Positions 27,399 to 35,987 of a stretch of 64,000 nt of DNA are shown one piece after another. Both the position numbers and the translations under genes were made by a program. Origin of the DNA: CAWDVK01 sp963805715 (GTDB taxonomy: Bacteria; Actinomycetota; Actinomycetes; Streptosporangiales; Streptosporangiaceae); assembly GCA_963805715.1 (NCBI GenBank), contig CAWDVK010000004.1, forward strand, positions 310,001-374,000. The letters run 5' to 3'. Numbering within the stretch: the first letter of the stretch is position 1; each line of letters begins with the position of its first letter. The notes under the pieces are model-generated. The model was not told the origin of the DNA. It made no database searches and saw nothing but the letters and a program-made list of their open reading frames with translations.

Positions 27399-28266
27399 CC
27401 GGGCTCTCCCGGGGTCTGGCCGAAGTCCTGCCGGACGACGGTGAAGAGGGCTACCTCGCCGCCACCGCGCCTGCGCGAGCTCCAGCTGCCGGCCGTCACA
27501 ATCACCATCAGCAGGATCCAGGTGACGAAGAGGGCGAACAGCGATGCCGCTACCGACACCGGTCCGCTGTTCTGCTCGAAGTTGACGATCCACACCGGGA
27601 AGGTCTGGTAAAGATCGAGGCTGGCCATGGTGAACTCGCCGAGCACCAGCGCGACCGTCAGCACGGTGGCCGACAGCATGGCGGTACGGATATTCGGCAG
27701 CACGACGCGCCAGAGAGTGGCCGGGGCGCCGGCGCCGAGCGAGCTGGCCGCCTCGACCATGGTCTTCAGGTCGAACGCCCGCAGGCCGGCGTCCAGTGAC
27801 CGGTAGGCGAACGGCATGGCCAGGATGACGTAAAGCAGGGCGAGCAGGTAAGGCGTGCTCAGCAGGAAGCCCGGCGCCACCTTCAGCACGCCGATGATCA
27901 GCACGATCGGCGGGATGACGATCGGCAGGATCGTGATCGCCTCCATCATGCGCCGTATCTGCGGCAGCCGCAGGTGCACGTAGACGACGGTCGGTACCAT
28001 CAGCAGCAGGGTAAGGATCGTGGTGATGAGCGCGAGCCGCAGCGACAGCCCCATCGCCGAGATGAATCCTGACTGCCGGAAGATGTCAGGGAATGCCTTC
28101 AGGCCGGCGAACTTCAGCGCCGAGTACAGCGGGATCAGGAAGTAGGCGGTCGCGGCCAGCAGGATCGCCCATCGCCATACCGGGAAGCGCAGGCCGTGGG
28201 GCGCCGGCCTGTTCGCCGGGGCGGGCGCCTGCGGGCCTGGCGGCTGGCGCTCGCTACCGCAGCCAT
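27395..28266 (-). pseudogene. ABC importer permease 2, cluster A, with frameshift in codon 4
   Basis: Most of a PotC-type permease is present. WRWAILLAATAYFLIPLYSA is the first helix, followed by VPTVVYVHLRLP, the EAA loop EAASSLGAGAPATLWRVVLPNI and later helices to a stop at 27395. No ATG, GTG or TTG starts this frame before the first helix. The first in-frame ATG (28054) would remove helix 1. An ATG at 28266 overlaps the end of permease 1 exactly as in cluster B. Adding one base after ATGGCTGCGGT gives MAAV followed by SERQPPGPQAPAP and the first helix. A one-base deletion at about 28256 therefore fits best. Confidence 0.82.
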
Positions 28267-29180
28267 CGGGCCGCCCTCCGCTGCAGGATCGTATAGAAGA
28301 TCATCACGATGCCGATGATGACGACCATGAACAGGCCTAGCGCGTAGCCCACGTTCTGCTGGCCTGCCAGCACGTTCCCGTTCTCCAGCGCCCCGATCTG
28401 GATCGACGTGATCGCGACGGTGCCGCCGGTGAGCGCCTCGGCGGTCGCATACGCGGAGAAGGCGCTGCCGAACAGCAGCAGCACGCAGCCGAGGAACGCG
28501 GGGAACAGCACCGGGCCGCCGACGTGACGCCAGTACTGCCGGGTCCCCGCCCCCAGGTTCTCCGCCGCCTCGCGCCAGGCCGGGCGCAGGCCTTCCAGCG
28601 CGGGCAGGATGACCAGCACCATCAGCGGGATCTGGAAGTACATGTAGACGACGAACACGCCGACCGGGTCGTACAGGGTGAAGCCGTGGTTCCACGGGTC
28701 CCAGCCCAGGTCGCTGAGCCAGCCGGTGACGACGCCGGTGGTGCCGAGCGCGGCGATGAAGAGGAACGCCAGCGGGACGCCGCCGAAGTTAGCGAACACG
28801 CCGGACGCGGTGATCACGATCTGCCGCAGCAGCCTGCCGCGCTTCGCCGTGTGGATCGCGTAGGCGATCAGCAGGCCGAAGATCCCCGGCACGATGGCGG
28901 AGGCAATCGCGAGCAGGATGCCGTTGCGCAGCCCCGGCAGGTACGAGCCTTCCGTCGCGAGCCTGATATTGCTCAGCGTGAAGCTGCCGGTATCGGGGTT
29001 CTTGAAGGCGGCTATCGCGATCGCGATGGTCGGCGCGGCCAGCCCCAGGGCGACGTAAACGCCGAAGGGCAGCACGCCCGCCCATTGCAGGGCGCGCCGG
29101 AGCGATCGGGAGCGCCGGCCCGGCCGGGCCCCGGGGGCGGCGATCCCCGGGGCCGCGGCCTGGATGGTGCTTTCTGCCAT
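28254..29180 (-). CDS. ABC importer permease 1, cluster A
   Basis: The 308-residue PotB-type permease has a basic N-terminus and six helices. It includes PTIAIAIAAFKNPDTGSFTLSN, GVFANFGGVPLAFLFIAAL, VYMYFQIPLMVLVILPAL and the EAA loop WREAAENLGAGTRQYWRHVGG. It ends in LQRRAARWLR. It starts 2 bp after the binding-protein stop (ATG 29180) and overlaps permease 2. About half its residues match the permease at 33155 by eye. Confidence 0.92.
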   Translation of the reverse strand: MAESTIQAAAPGIAAPGARPGRRSRSLRRALQWAGVLPFGVYVALGLAAPTIAIAIAAFKNPDTGSFTLSNIRLATEGSYLPGLRNGILLAIASAIVPGIFGLLIAYAIHTAKRGRLLRQIVITASGVFANFGGVPLAFLFIAALGTTGVVTGWLSDLGWDPWNHGFTLYDPVGVFVVYMYFQIPLMVLVILPALEGLRPAWREAAENLGAGTRQYWRHVGGPVLFPAFLGCVLLLFGSAFSAYATAEALTGGTVAITSIQIGALENGNVLAGQQNVGYALGLFMVVIIGIVMIFYTILQRRAARWLR

Positions 29181-29182
29181 CG

Positions 29183-30310
29183 CTAGCCCACTTCGCTCGG
29201 CCACAGCTTCGTGACCTGCGCCTCCGCCGCGGCGTCCTGCGCCTGAGAGGGGAACGTCGCGGTGCCCGACGGGGCCGGGGGCAGCGCCGCGTACGCGGAC
29301 TGATTGACCGTTCCTGCGCTGACCAGGGTCGGCAGCTCGATCGGCCGGGCAGCGCCCTCGAGCCACAGGTTCTGGCCGGCCACCGAGTACAGGTACTCCT
29401 CCCAGAGCCTGGCGGCTGCCGGGTCGGGGGCGGTGGCGCTGATCGCCTGGTCGTAGTACGACGCGAAGTGGCCGTCTGCCGGGATCACGATCTTGAAGCC
29501 GGGGACGACCGGCACGACCTCGGACGCCAGCAGGTAGTCCCACCAGATCAGGATGGGCGTGCTGCCGTTCTGCACGGTGGTCGGCCCGCCGATGGCCGTG
29601 GGGACGAAGTTGCCGATCTGCTTCAGCTTCGCGAAGTACTGGATTCCCGGCACGATGTTGCTGAAAGATCCGCCATTGGCCAGCGATGCGGCATAGACGG
29701 CGGCGAAGGCCGCCCCGGCCGTGGTCGGGCTGTTGTTGAGCGCTATCTCATTCTTGTAGACGGGATTCAGCAGGCTCTTGAACGACGTTGGCGCAACCTT
29801 CACCTTGGCCGGGTTATACCCGATCGCGACGTAGCCGCCATAGTCGGCATACCAGTCACCGTTGGCATCCCTGGCGTCGGCCGGGATGTTGTTCCAGGTC
29901 GCCACCTTGTATGCGGCCCAGAGACCGTCATTGGCGCCCTCGACCGCGAATGCCGTGCCAACATCGACCACGTCGGGCGCGCGGCTCTGACCCTTCAGCT
30001 GCTGCACGGCGGTGATCTCCTGCCCGCTCGAGCCCTCCGGGTTGGCGTCGTTGATCTTGATGTGGTATTTCGCCGAGAAGTCCTTCATGATGGTGCCGTA
30101 ATTGGCCCAGTTGCTCGGCAGCGTGATGACGTTGAGCTGGCCTTCCTTCTGCGCCGCAGTGACCAGGGCGGTCATTCCGCCTCCGGCCGCGAGCGAGTCG
30201 GCTTTCGCCCAGCTGGAACTGGAGCCGCCGCTGCTCGATGAGCCGCTGCTGCCGCAGCCTGCCGCCATTATCACTCCGCCGGCCGCGGCCACGGCAACCG
30301 CCGTTCTCAT
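29183..30310 (-). CDS. ABC importer substrate-binding lipoprotein, cluster A
   Basis: The 375-residue family 1 solute-binding protein has a short signal sequence and lipobox VIMAAGC, then a Ser/Gly linker. The periplasmic-binding fold shows GQLNVITLPSNWANYGTIMKDFSAKYHIKI, ADYGGYVAIGYNP, ILIWWDYLLASEV and NLWLEGAARPIELPTL. These features match polyamine/iron/aminophosphonate-type binding proteins. ATG 30310 follows GAGGT by about 10 nt. It is the first gene of the minus-strand importer operon and is divergent from lacI. Confidence 0.92.
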   Translation of the reverse strand: MRTAVAVAAAGGVIMAAGCGSSGSSSSGGSSSSWAKADSLAAGGGMTALVTAAQKEGQLNVITLPSNWANYGTIMKDFSAKYHIKINDANPEGSSGQEITAVQQLKGQSRAPDVVDVGTAFAVEGANDGLWAAYKVATWNNIPADARDANGDWYADYGGYVAIGYNPAKVKVAPTSFKSLLNPVYKNEIALNNSPTTAGAAFAAVYAASLANGGSFSNIVPGIQYFAKLKQIGNFVPTAIGGPTTVQNGSTPILIWWDYLLASEVVPVVPGFKIVIPADGHFASYYDQAISATAPDPAAARLWEEYLYSVAGQNLWLEGAARPIELPTLVSAGTVNQSAYAALPPAPSGTATFPSQAQDAAAEAQVTKLWPSEVG

Positions 30311-30763
30311 GGGGCGATGACCTCGAAAATGCTGCACTATTTCCCCCTCCGACACGGGATCCGCGCTTATCACATCGCCAGCATCGTTGCGGTGACGGGT
30401 GACGAGACGGTGTCCTGCGGATGCCGGTCCGGATAGCCGGGAATGAATGATCAGTGGCTGCGGCACGTATTTCTCGTGACGTTAGCCGGGAAAAGCCCCG
30501 GCCGCTCCGTTGTTACCGCGCCGCTGGGCATGCAGTCGCTGTCAGTTATCCGGAAGTTTGCCAGCGGAGATTTTCCTCGTGCTGTTCCGCCGGCCATTAA
30601 TTGCCTGCGCCGGCGCCGGAAACGGGCCGCGGAACCGGGTCGTGACCAGATAGGACTTGCCGCCAGAGCGCGACTCCTGCAGGGTGATGCTGGAACCGGA
30701 TCACCGCGGTCCCGCCGGGCTGCCTGGCCCGAAGCTCAGCAACACTGGCGCGCGGGGAGCAGC
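30311..30763. other. 453-bp divergent region between importer A and the LacI regulator
   Basis: No supported gene. An open frame from 30443 runs into lacI but lacks family similarity before ATG 30764. I looked for a copy of the AAACGTTT palindrome found at 31888 and did not see one. Confidence 0.5.
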
Positions 30764-31807
30764 ATGGCGAGGCCTGCGGGGGAGACAGCACGGCCGGCGG
30801 GCATCCGTGACGTAGCCCGGCTCGCCGGGGTGTCGGTCGCCTCAGCGAGCTTTGCCTTAAACGGCCAGCCGGGCGTGGCTGACGATACCCGCAAGCGGAT
30901 CATGGCCGCGGCGGAGCAGCTCGGGTACCGGGCCAACCCGCAGGCTCAGGCCCTGCGGCGCGGCCGTACCAGCACGTACGGCTTCGTCGTGCGCAATTTC
31001 GCCAACCCGTTCTTCCTGGAGGTGCTGAGCGGGGCCGAGCGGGTGGCCGGCGAGTCCGGCGTGACGCTGCTCGTGCTCGACTCGCGCTACTCGCTGGAAC
31101 GCGAGCACCAGCACGTCCGCGAGATGGCGGCGCAGCGGCTGGCTGGCCTGGCGATCGCGCCGGTCGGCGCTGGTGACTCCGTCCGGCTGTGGCAGGAACT
31201 CCGGCCGGGCGCGCCGGTGGTGGCGCTCAACGCTGCCGTCGACGGCATTAAGGGAGTCAGCCGGGTCAGCCCCGACAATGTGGCGGCGGTCGAGCTCCCC
31301 ATGCGCCGTATCGCCGACCTGGGACATCGCTCGGTCGCGTTCCTGGCCGCGCCGCGCACCCTGATGGCGGATCCGGATCGGCTCCGCAGCTTCCGCCGCG
31401 TGGCGCGCGAGCTGCCGCTGCAGGCGCGCGTCGTGCATTCCCCGCTCACCATCGCGGACGTGCGCCAGCATGCCAGGGCGCTGCTGTCGCGTCCCGGCCG
31501 CCCGACCGCGATCATCACGAACTCCGATTACACGGCGCATGCGATCTATAAGGCGGCCCGCGACGTTGCGCTCCGGATTGGGGCGGGAATATCGGTCGTC
31601 GGCCACGACGACCTGCCGACATCCGAGCTCCTTGAGCCGCCGCTGGCGACCATTCGGCTGGATCACCGGGCAATGGGCCGGGCACTGATGATGCGGCTGC
31701 TCGGGCAGGTGCCGCCCGGAGACTTCGCAGCGCCGGTCGAACTGGTGGAGAGGGCTTCTCTTCAGCCCCCGGAAACCGGGCTGTCATGCCGCGTTTACCG
31801 GGCCTGA
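30764..31807 (+). CDS. LacI-family transcriptional regulator
   Basis: The 347-residue regulator has an N-terminal helix-turn-helix (GIRDVARLAGVSVASASFAL, about residues 13-32) and hinge (NPQAQALRRGRT). The periplasmic-binding-like sensor domain follows: YGFVVRNFANPFFLEVLSGAE through VVGHDDLPTSELLEPPLATI. The GGGGAG site and the HTH position support ATG 30764. It sits between two head-to-head importers, so it probably represses one or both until their substrate or a derivative binds. The canonical TVSR recognition-helix residues are replaced by ASAS, so operator bases may differ from standard. Confidence 0.93.
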   Translation: MARPAGETARPAGIRDVARLAGVSVASASFALNGQPGVADDTRKRIMAAAEQLGYRANPQAQALRRGRTSTYGFVVRNFANPFFLEVLSGAERVAGESGVTLLVLDSRYSLEREHQHVREMAAQRLAGLAIAPVGAGDSVRLWQELRPGAPVVALNAAVDGIKGVSRVSPDNVAAVELPMRRIADLGHRSVAFLAAPRTLMADPDRLRSFRRVARELPLQARVVHSPLTIADVRQHARALLSRPGRPTAIITNSDYTAHAIYKAARDVALRIGAGISVVGHDDLPTSELLEPPLATIRLDHRAMGRALMMRLLGQVPPGDFAAPVELVERASLQPPETGLSCRVYRA

Positions 31808-31887
31808 TGAAAGGGCCGCCAGCCGGCGGCGACAAGTCGGTAACGCCCCTTGACACTCGCGCTTGAGCTGCGCCAGCATGCTCGAAG

Positions 31888-31900
31888 CTAAACGTTTTAG
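31888..31900. promoter_or_regulatory. Candidate LacI-family operator
   Basis: CTAAACGTTTTAG contains the perfect palindrome AAACGTTT with the central CG step typical of LacI/PurR-type operators. It is nested in a wider AGCTAAA...TTTAGCT inverted repeat (31886-31910). It stands out as AT-rich in this GC-rich DNA and lies about 120 bp upstream of importer B, just after lacI. Confidence 0.6.
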
Positions 31901-32020
31901 GCATTTAGCTGTGCTGTTTCTGCCAGGGGGCGATACCTCCTGGCCATGACAGTTCGATGGCACTTTCTCCAGACCGCGGGTCCGCCACCTGAGGTGGGGA
32001 ACTGGACAGGAGGCACGGAC

Positions 32021-33145
32021 GTGCGAACGTCACATCGGTATGCGCTCACCGGGCTGGCCGCCCTCACGCTGCTGGCCGCGGGCTGCGGGTCAAGCTCGTC
32101 GGGATCCTCGAGCGGCGGAACCAACTGGTCGACCGTGACCTCGGCCGCTGCCGGCGGCGGGATGAGCAAGCTCATCGCCGCGGCCAAGAAGGAGGGCACG
32201 CTCAACGTGATTGCCCTGCCCGCGGACTGGGCGAACTACGGCACCATCATCAAGGACTTCAGCGCCAAGTACGGCATCAAGGTCAACTCCATCGCGCCGG
32301 ACGACAGCAGCGCTCAGGAGGTCACCCAGATCCAGCAGAAGAACGGCACGTCGCTGGCCGCCGACGTGCTCGACGTCGGCATGAGCGTGGCGACGGCCAG
32401 CACCTCCCTCTTCGCGCCGTACCAGGTCGCGACCTGGTCGTCCATCCCGGCCAGCCAGAAGAGCCCGAACGGGCAGTGGGTGCAGGACTACGGCGGCTAC
32501 ATGTCGGTGGGCTACAACTCGTCCAAGTTCCCGTCGATCACCTCGCTGAGCCAGCTGCTCGGCAAGCAGTTCAAGAGCGCCGTCGCGCTGAACGGCAACC
32601 CGACCGAAGCCAACGCCGCACTGAACGGCGTGATGATGGCCAACCTGGCCGAGGGCGGCACGGCGGACAGCATCGCTGACGGCGTGAACTTCTTCCACAA
32701 GCTGAAGGCCGCGGGCAACTTCACCCCGGTGCAGGCCACCCCGGCGACCATCAAGGCCGGCACCACGCCGGTGGTGTTCAACTGGGACTACCTCAACACC
32801 GCGGCCGTGGTCGGGCAGACGAACTGGAAGGTGTTCATCCCGGCCAACGCCACCCTGGGCGGCTTCTACGCGCAGGCCATCAACAAGAGCGCGCCGCACC
32901 CGGCGGCCGCCCGGCTGTGGCAGGAGTTCCTCTACTCCCAGGCCGCGACCGGCGGGCAGAACCTGTGGCTGGAGGGCGGCGCGCGGCCAGTCGAGCAGGC
33001 GGCCATGACGTCCAACGGCACCCTCAACAAGACGGCGGCCGCGGCGCTGCCGCCGGTGACCGGAACGCCGGTGTTCCTGACCCAGACCCAGGCCACCAAC
33101 GCCGCCACCTACCTGGCGGCGAACTGGGCCAAGGCCATCAGCTAG
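32021..33145 (+). CDS. ABC importer substrate-binding lipoprotein, cluster B
   Basis: The 374-residue paralogue of the cluster A binding protein has signal and lipobox LTLLAAGC, then GTLNVIALPADWANYGTIIKDFSAKYGIKV, VQDYGGYMSVGYNS, VVFNWDYLNTAAVV and NLWLEGGARPVEQAAM. GTG 32021 was chosen because AGGAGG lies about 9 nt upstream and the signal peptide begins there. An upstream ATG at 31946 would put 25 polar residues before the signal. It is the first gene of the plus-strand importer operon. Confidence 0.93.
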   Translation: MRTSHRYALTGLAALTLLAAGCGSSSSGSSSGGTNWSTVTSAAAGGGMSKLIAAAKKEGTLNVIALPADWANYGTIIKDFSAKYGIKVNSIAPDDSSAQEVTQIQQKNGTSLAADVLDVGMSVATASTSLFAPYQVATWSSIPASQKSPNGQWVQDYGGYMSVGYNSSKFPSITSLSQLLGKQFKSAVALNGNPTEANAALNGVMMANLAEGGTADSIADGVNFFHKLKAAGNFTPVQATPATIKAGTTPVVFNWDYLNTAAVVGQTNWKVFIPANATLGGFYAQAINKSAPHPAAARLWQEFLYSQAATGGQNLWLEGGARPVEQAAMTSNGTLNKTAAAALPPVTGTPVFLTQTQATNAATYLAANWAKAIS

Positions 33146-33154
33146 GCAGGGATC

Positions 33155-34018
33155 GTGACTGCCGCTGCGACACAGACCGGCGCCCGGCCCGTACGGGCCG
33201 GGCGCCGGCCGCCCCTGGCCTGGATCGGCACCATGCCGTTCCTGGCCTACACCGGGATCTTCCTGCTGCTCCCGACCGGCATCGTGATCTGGAACGCGTT
33301 CCGGCGACCGACCGGCGGCTTTACCTTTTCTAATATCTCGGCGCTCAACACCTCCACCGTGCGTAGCCTGTTCGTCGGCTCGTTCGAGCTCTGCCTGATC
33401 TCATCGGCGGCAGGCGCCGTGCTGGGCGCGCTGCTGGCTTATGCCGTGGCGTCAGGCAATCCTGACGGCATGATCCGGCGGATCTACATCGCTGGCTCCG
33501 GCGTGCTCGCCCAGTTCGGCGGCGTCACCCTCGCCTTCGCGTTCCTGGCCGCGATCGGCCCCACCAGCGGCGTGCTCTTTCATGCCAGCTGGTACTACAA
33601 CTTCCCGTGGGGCATCGCGCTGATCTACGTGTACTTCCAGGTGCCGCTGATGGTGGTGGTGTTCCTGCCCGCGATCGACGCGGTGAAGATCCAGTGGCGG
33701 GAGGCGTCGGAGAACCTGGGCGGATCGACCTGGCACTACTGGCGGTATGTCGGCGGCCCGCTGCTGGCTCCGGCCTTCCTGGGGGCGGCACTGCTGCTGT
33801 TCGCCAACGCGCTGTCGGCCTACGCCACGATCGTGGCGTGGGAGGACCAGATCGCCTACGTGGTGCCCCAGCAGATCGGCGTCTCGATGATCAGCGAGGT
33901 CGGGCTGGTCAATTTCAATCAGGGTGACGCACTGGCTACCGGAATGATCGTTATGGTGGTTATCCTCATGACCGGGTATTTCCTGCTGCAGCGCCGGGCG
34001 GCACGATGGCAGCGGTAA
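33155..34018 (+). CDS. ABC importer permease 1, cluster B
   Basis: The 287-residue PotB-type permease has six helices. It includes PTGIVIWNAFRRPTGGFTFSN, GVLAQFGGVTLAFAFLAAIGP, VYFQVPLMVVVFLPAIDA and the EAA loop WREASENLGGSTWHYWRYVGG. It ends in LLQRRAARWQR. GTG 33155 follows AGGGATC. The last codons contain the ATG of permease 2 (ATGGCAGCGGTAA), the same coupled arrangement as in cluster A. Confidence 0.92.
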   Translation: MTAAATQTGARPVRAGRRPPLAWIGTMPFLAYTGIFLLLPTGIVIWNAFRRPTGGFTFSNISALNTSTVRSLFVGSFELCLISSAAGAVLGALLAYAVASGNPDGMIRRIYIAGSGVLAQFGGVTLAFAFLAAIGPTSGVLFHASWYYNFPWGIALIYVYFQVPLMVVVFLPAIDAVKIQWREASENLGGSTWHYWRYVGGPLLAPAFLGAALLLFANALSAYATIVAWEDQIAYVVPQQIGVSMISEVGLVNFNQGDALATGMIVMVVILMTGYFLLQRRAARWQR

Positions 34019-34870
34019 GTTCGCTCTCCGCCGAGCTGGGGGGAACCGCGCAGGGCAGCGCCCCGCGGGCCCTGCGGGCCGGGCAGCGCAGGCGGCTGAA
34101 CCTGTTCCGGTACGTGATGTTCACGATCTTCGGGCTGTTCTTCCTGCTGCCGCTGCTGGCCATGGTCAGGTTCTCGCTGGAGGGCAGCAAGCTCGGCACG
34201 TGGTCCCTGGCGGCCTGGAAGCAGCTGACGTCCTATCAGGGGCCGCCCCCGCTGCTTCCGGCGATCGAGATCACGCTGGAGCTGGCCGTCATCACGAGCG
34301 TGGTGATGCTGGTGCTGGTGGTGCCGACCATGATCTGGGTCAGGCTCCGGGTGCGCTGGTTCAGCCGGGTGCTGGAGTTTCTCTGCCTGCTGCCGCTGAC
34401 CATCCCGGCGATCGTGCTGGTGGTCGGCCTGGCCCCGATCTACAACAAGATTGAGCGCGTCAACGTGTCGGCGCTCATGCTGTTCTGGGCTTACGTGGTG
34501 CTGGCGCTGCCCTACGCCTACCGGGCGCTGGCCGCCGGGCTCAACTCGATTGACGCCACTACCCTGTCCGAGGCCGCGCGCAGCCTGGGGGCGCGCTGGT
34601 CCACCGTGATGTTCCGGATCATCGCCCCGAACATGGGGCAGGCCATCCTCAACGCGCTGCTGCTGACGGTGGCCCTGGTCATGGGCGAGTTCACCATCGC
34701 CTACCTGCTCACCTACGTGAATCTGCAGGTGGAAGCTCTTCAGCATCAGCCGGAACACCACCAACGCAGGGGTGCTCTTCTCCGCATCGTCCGCGACGCT
34801 GCTTTTCACCTTCGTTCTCCTGATGATCCTGACTTACATCGGCCGCCGCCTGCACCGCGGCCGGTCATGA
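34006..34870 (+). pseudogene. ABC importer permease 2, cluster B, frameshifted before its last helix
   Basis: From ATG 34006 (MAAVSSLSAELGGTAQ) five helices and the EAA loop EAARSLGARWSTVMFRIIAPNM read normally to AYLLTYVNLQVE. At 34731-34735 GTGGAAGCTC has one base too many. The original frame then becomes His/Pro/Arg-rich nonsense to 34884. Dropping one A gives LFSISRNTTNAGVLFSASSA and then TLLFTFVLLMILTYIGRRLH, a normal last helix with a stop at 34870. This is either a true loss of the last helix or a sequencing indel. Confidence 0.85.
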
Positions 34871-34880
34871 GGTGGCGTGC

Positions 34881-35987
34881 GTGAGCTCACCAGCAACTGG
34901 CACCCATTCCGCTGCGACCAGGACCGCGGTCGAGGTGCGGATGCAGGGGCTGAGCCGGCACTACGGCCCGGTCGTCGCGCTGGACCAGCTGGACCTGACC
35001 GTCCAGGCCGGCGAGCTGGTCGCGCTGCTCGGCCCCTCGGGCTGCGGCAAGACGACCACGCTGCGGCTGCTGGCCGGCCTGGAGGACGCCGACACCGGGC
35101 AGATCACGGTCGGCGGCCGGGACATCACCCGGTTGCCGGCCAGCAAGCGGGACATGGGCATGGTGTTCCAGGCCTACTCCCTGTTCCCGCACATGACGGT
35201 GCTGCAGAACGTCGCTTTCGGGCTGCGGCTGCGGCGGGTGCACGCCAGTGAGCGAAACCGCCGGGCGCGGGAGATGCTGGAGCTGGTCGGCCTGGACACC
35301 CAGGCTGACCGCTACCCGCACCAGATCTCCGGCGGCCAGCAGCAGCGGGTCGCGCTGGCCCGCGCCCTGGCCATCGAGCCCCAGGTGCTGCTGCTCGACG
35401 AGCCGCTGTCGGCGCTGGACGCCAAGGTCCGGGCGCAGCTGCGGGACCAGATCCGCCGGATTCAGCTGGAAGTCGGCATCACCACGCTGTTCGTCACGCA
35501 CGATCAGGAGGAGGCGCTGGCCATCGCGGACCGGGTCGGCGTGATGCGGGACGGCCGGATCGAGCAGCTCGCGCCGCCGACCGAGGTCTACTCCCGCCCG
35601 GCGACCCCCTTCGTCGCTGAGTTCGTTGGCCTGAGCAACAGGCTGGCCGGCACGGTCAGCGGCGGCACCGTCACCGTGCGCGGGCGCGACCTGCCGCTGG
35701 TCGACCACTCCACCCCGCCCGGCCCGGTGACGGCCCTGGTCAGGCCCGAGGCCGTCACGCTCGCCTCGGACAGCACCGGCGAGGCTGGCCCGCTGACCGG
35801 CACGGTGATCGCCTCCACGTTCCTGGGCGCGACCAGCCGGGTCACCGTCGACCTGGGCGACACCACGATCCTGGCCCAGCTGTCCACCTCCGATGCCACC
35901 CAGCTGCCGGCCGGCAGCAGGGTAGCCCTGACCATCCGGCCCGACCCGGTGCTGGTGTCCGCCTCGGCCGCAGTGAGCGAGGAGTGA
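34881..35987 (+). CDS. ABC importer ATPase, cluster B (PotA-like)
   Basis: The 368-residue protein has Walker A GPSGCGKTT, MVFQAYSLFPHMT, signature ISGGQQQRVALARALA, Walker B VLLLDEPLSALDAKVR, VTHDQEEAL and a C-terminal TOBE-like domain (ALVRPEAVTLAS, STFLGATSRVTVDLGD). GTG 34881 is preferred over GTG 34872 because GAGGTGG precedes it. Its end overlaps the metallophosphoesterase start (GTGA), placing that enzyme in the same operon. Confidence 0.93.
   Translation: MSSPATGTHSAATRTAVEVRMQGLSRHYGPVVALDQLDLTVQAGELVALLGPSGCGKTTTLRLLAGLEDADTGQITVGGRDITRLPASKRDMGMVFQAYSLFPHMTVLQNVAFGLRLRRVHASERNRRAREMLELVGLDTQADRYPHQISGGQQQRVALARALAIEPQVLLLDEPLSALDAKVRAQLRDQIRRIQLEVGITTLFVTHDQEEALAIADRVGVMRDGRIEQLAPPTEVYSRPATPFVAEFVGLSNRLAGTVSGGTVTVRGRDLPLVDHSTPPGPVTALVRPEAVTLASDSTGEAGPLTGTVIASTFLGATSRVTVDLGDTTILAQLSTSDATQLPAGSRVALTIRPDPVLVSASAAVSEE

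Noticed and set aside
30443..30763. N-terminal extension of the LacI regulator by 107 residues
   Set aside because: The helix-turn-helix begins right after ATG 30764, which has a good ribosome site; the extension has no similarity to the family.
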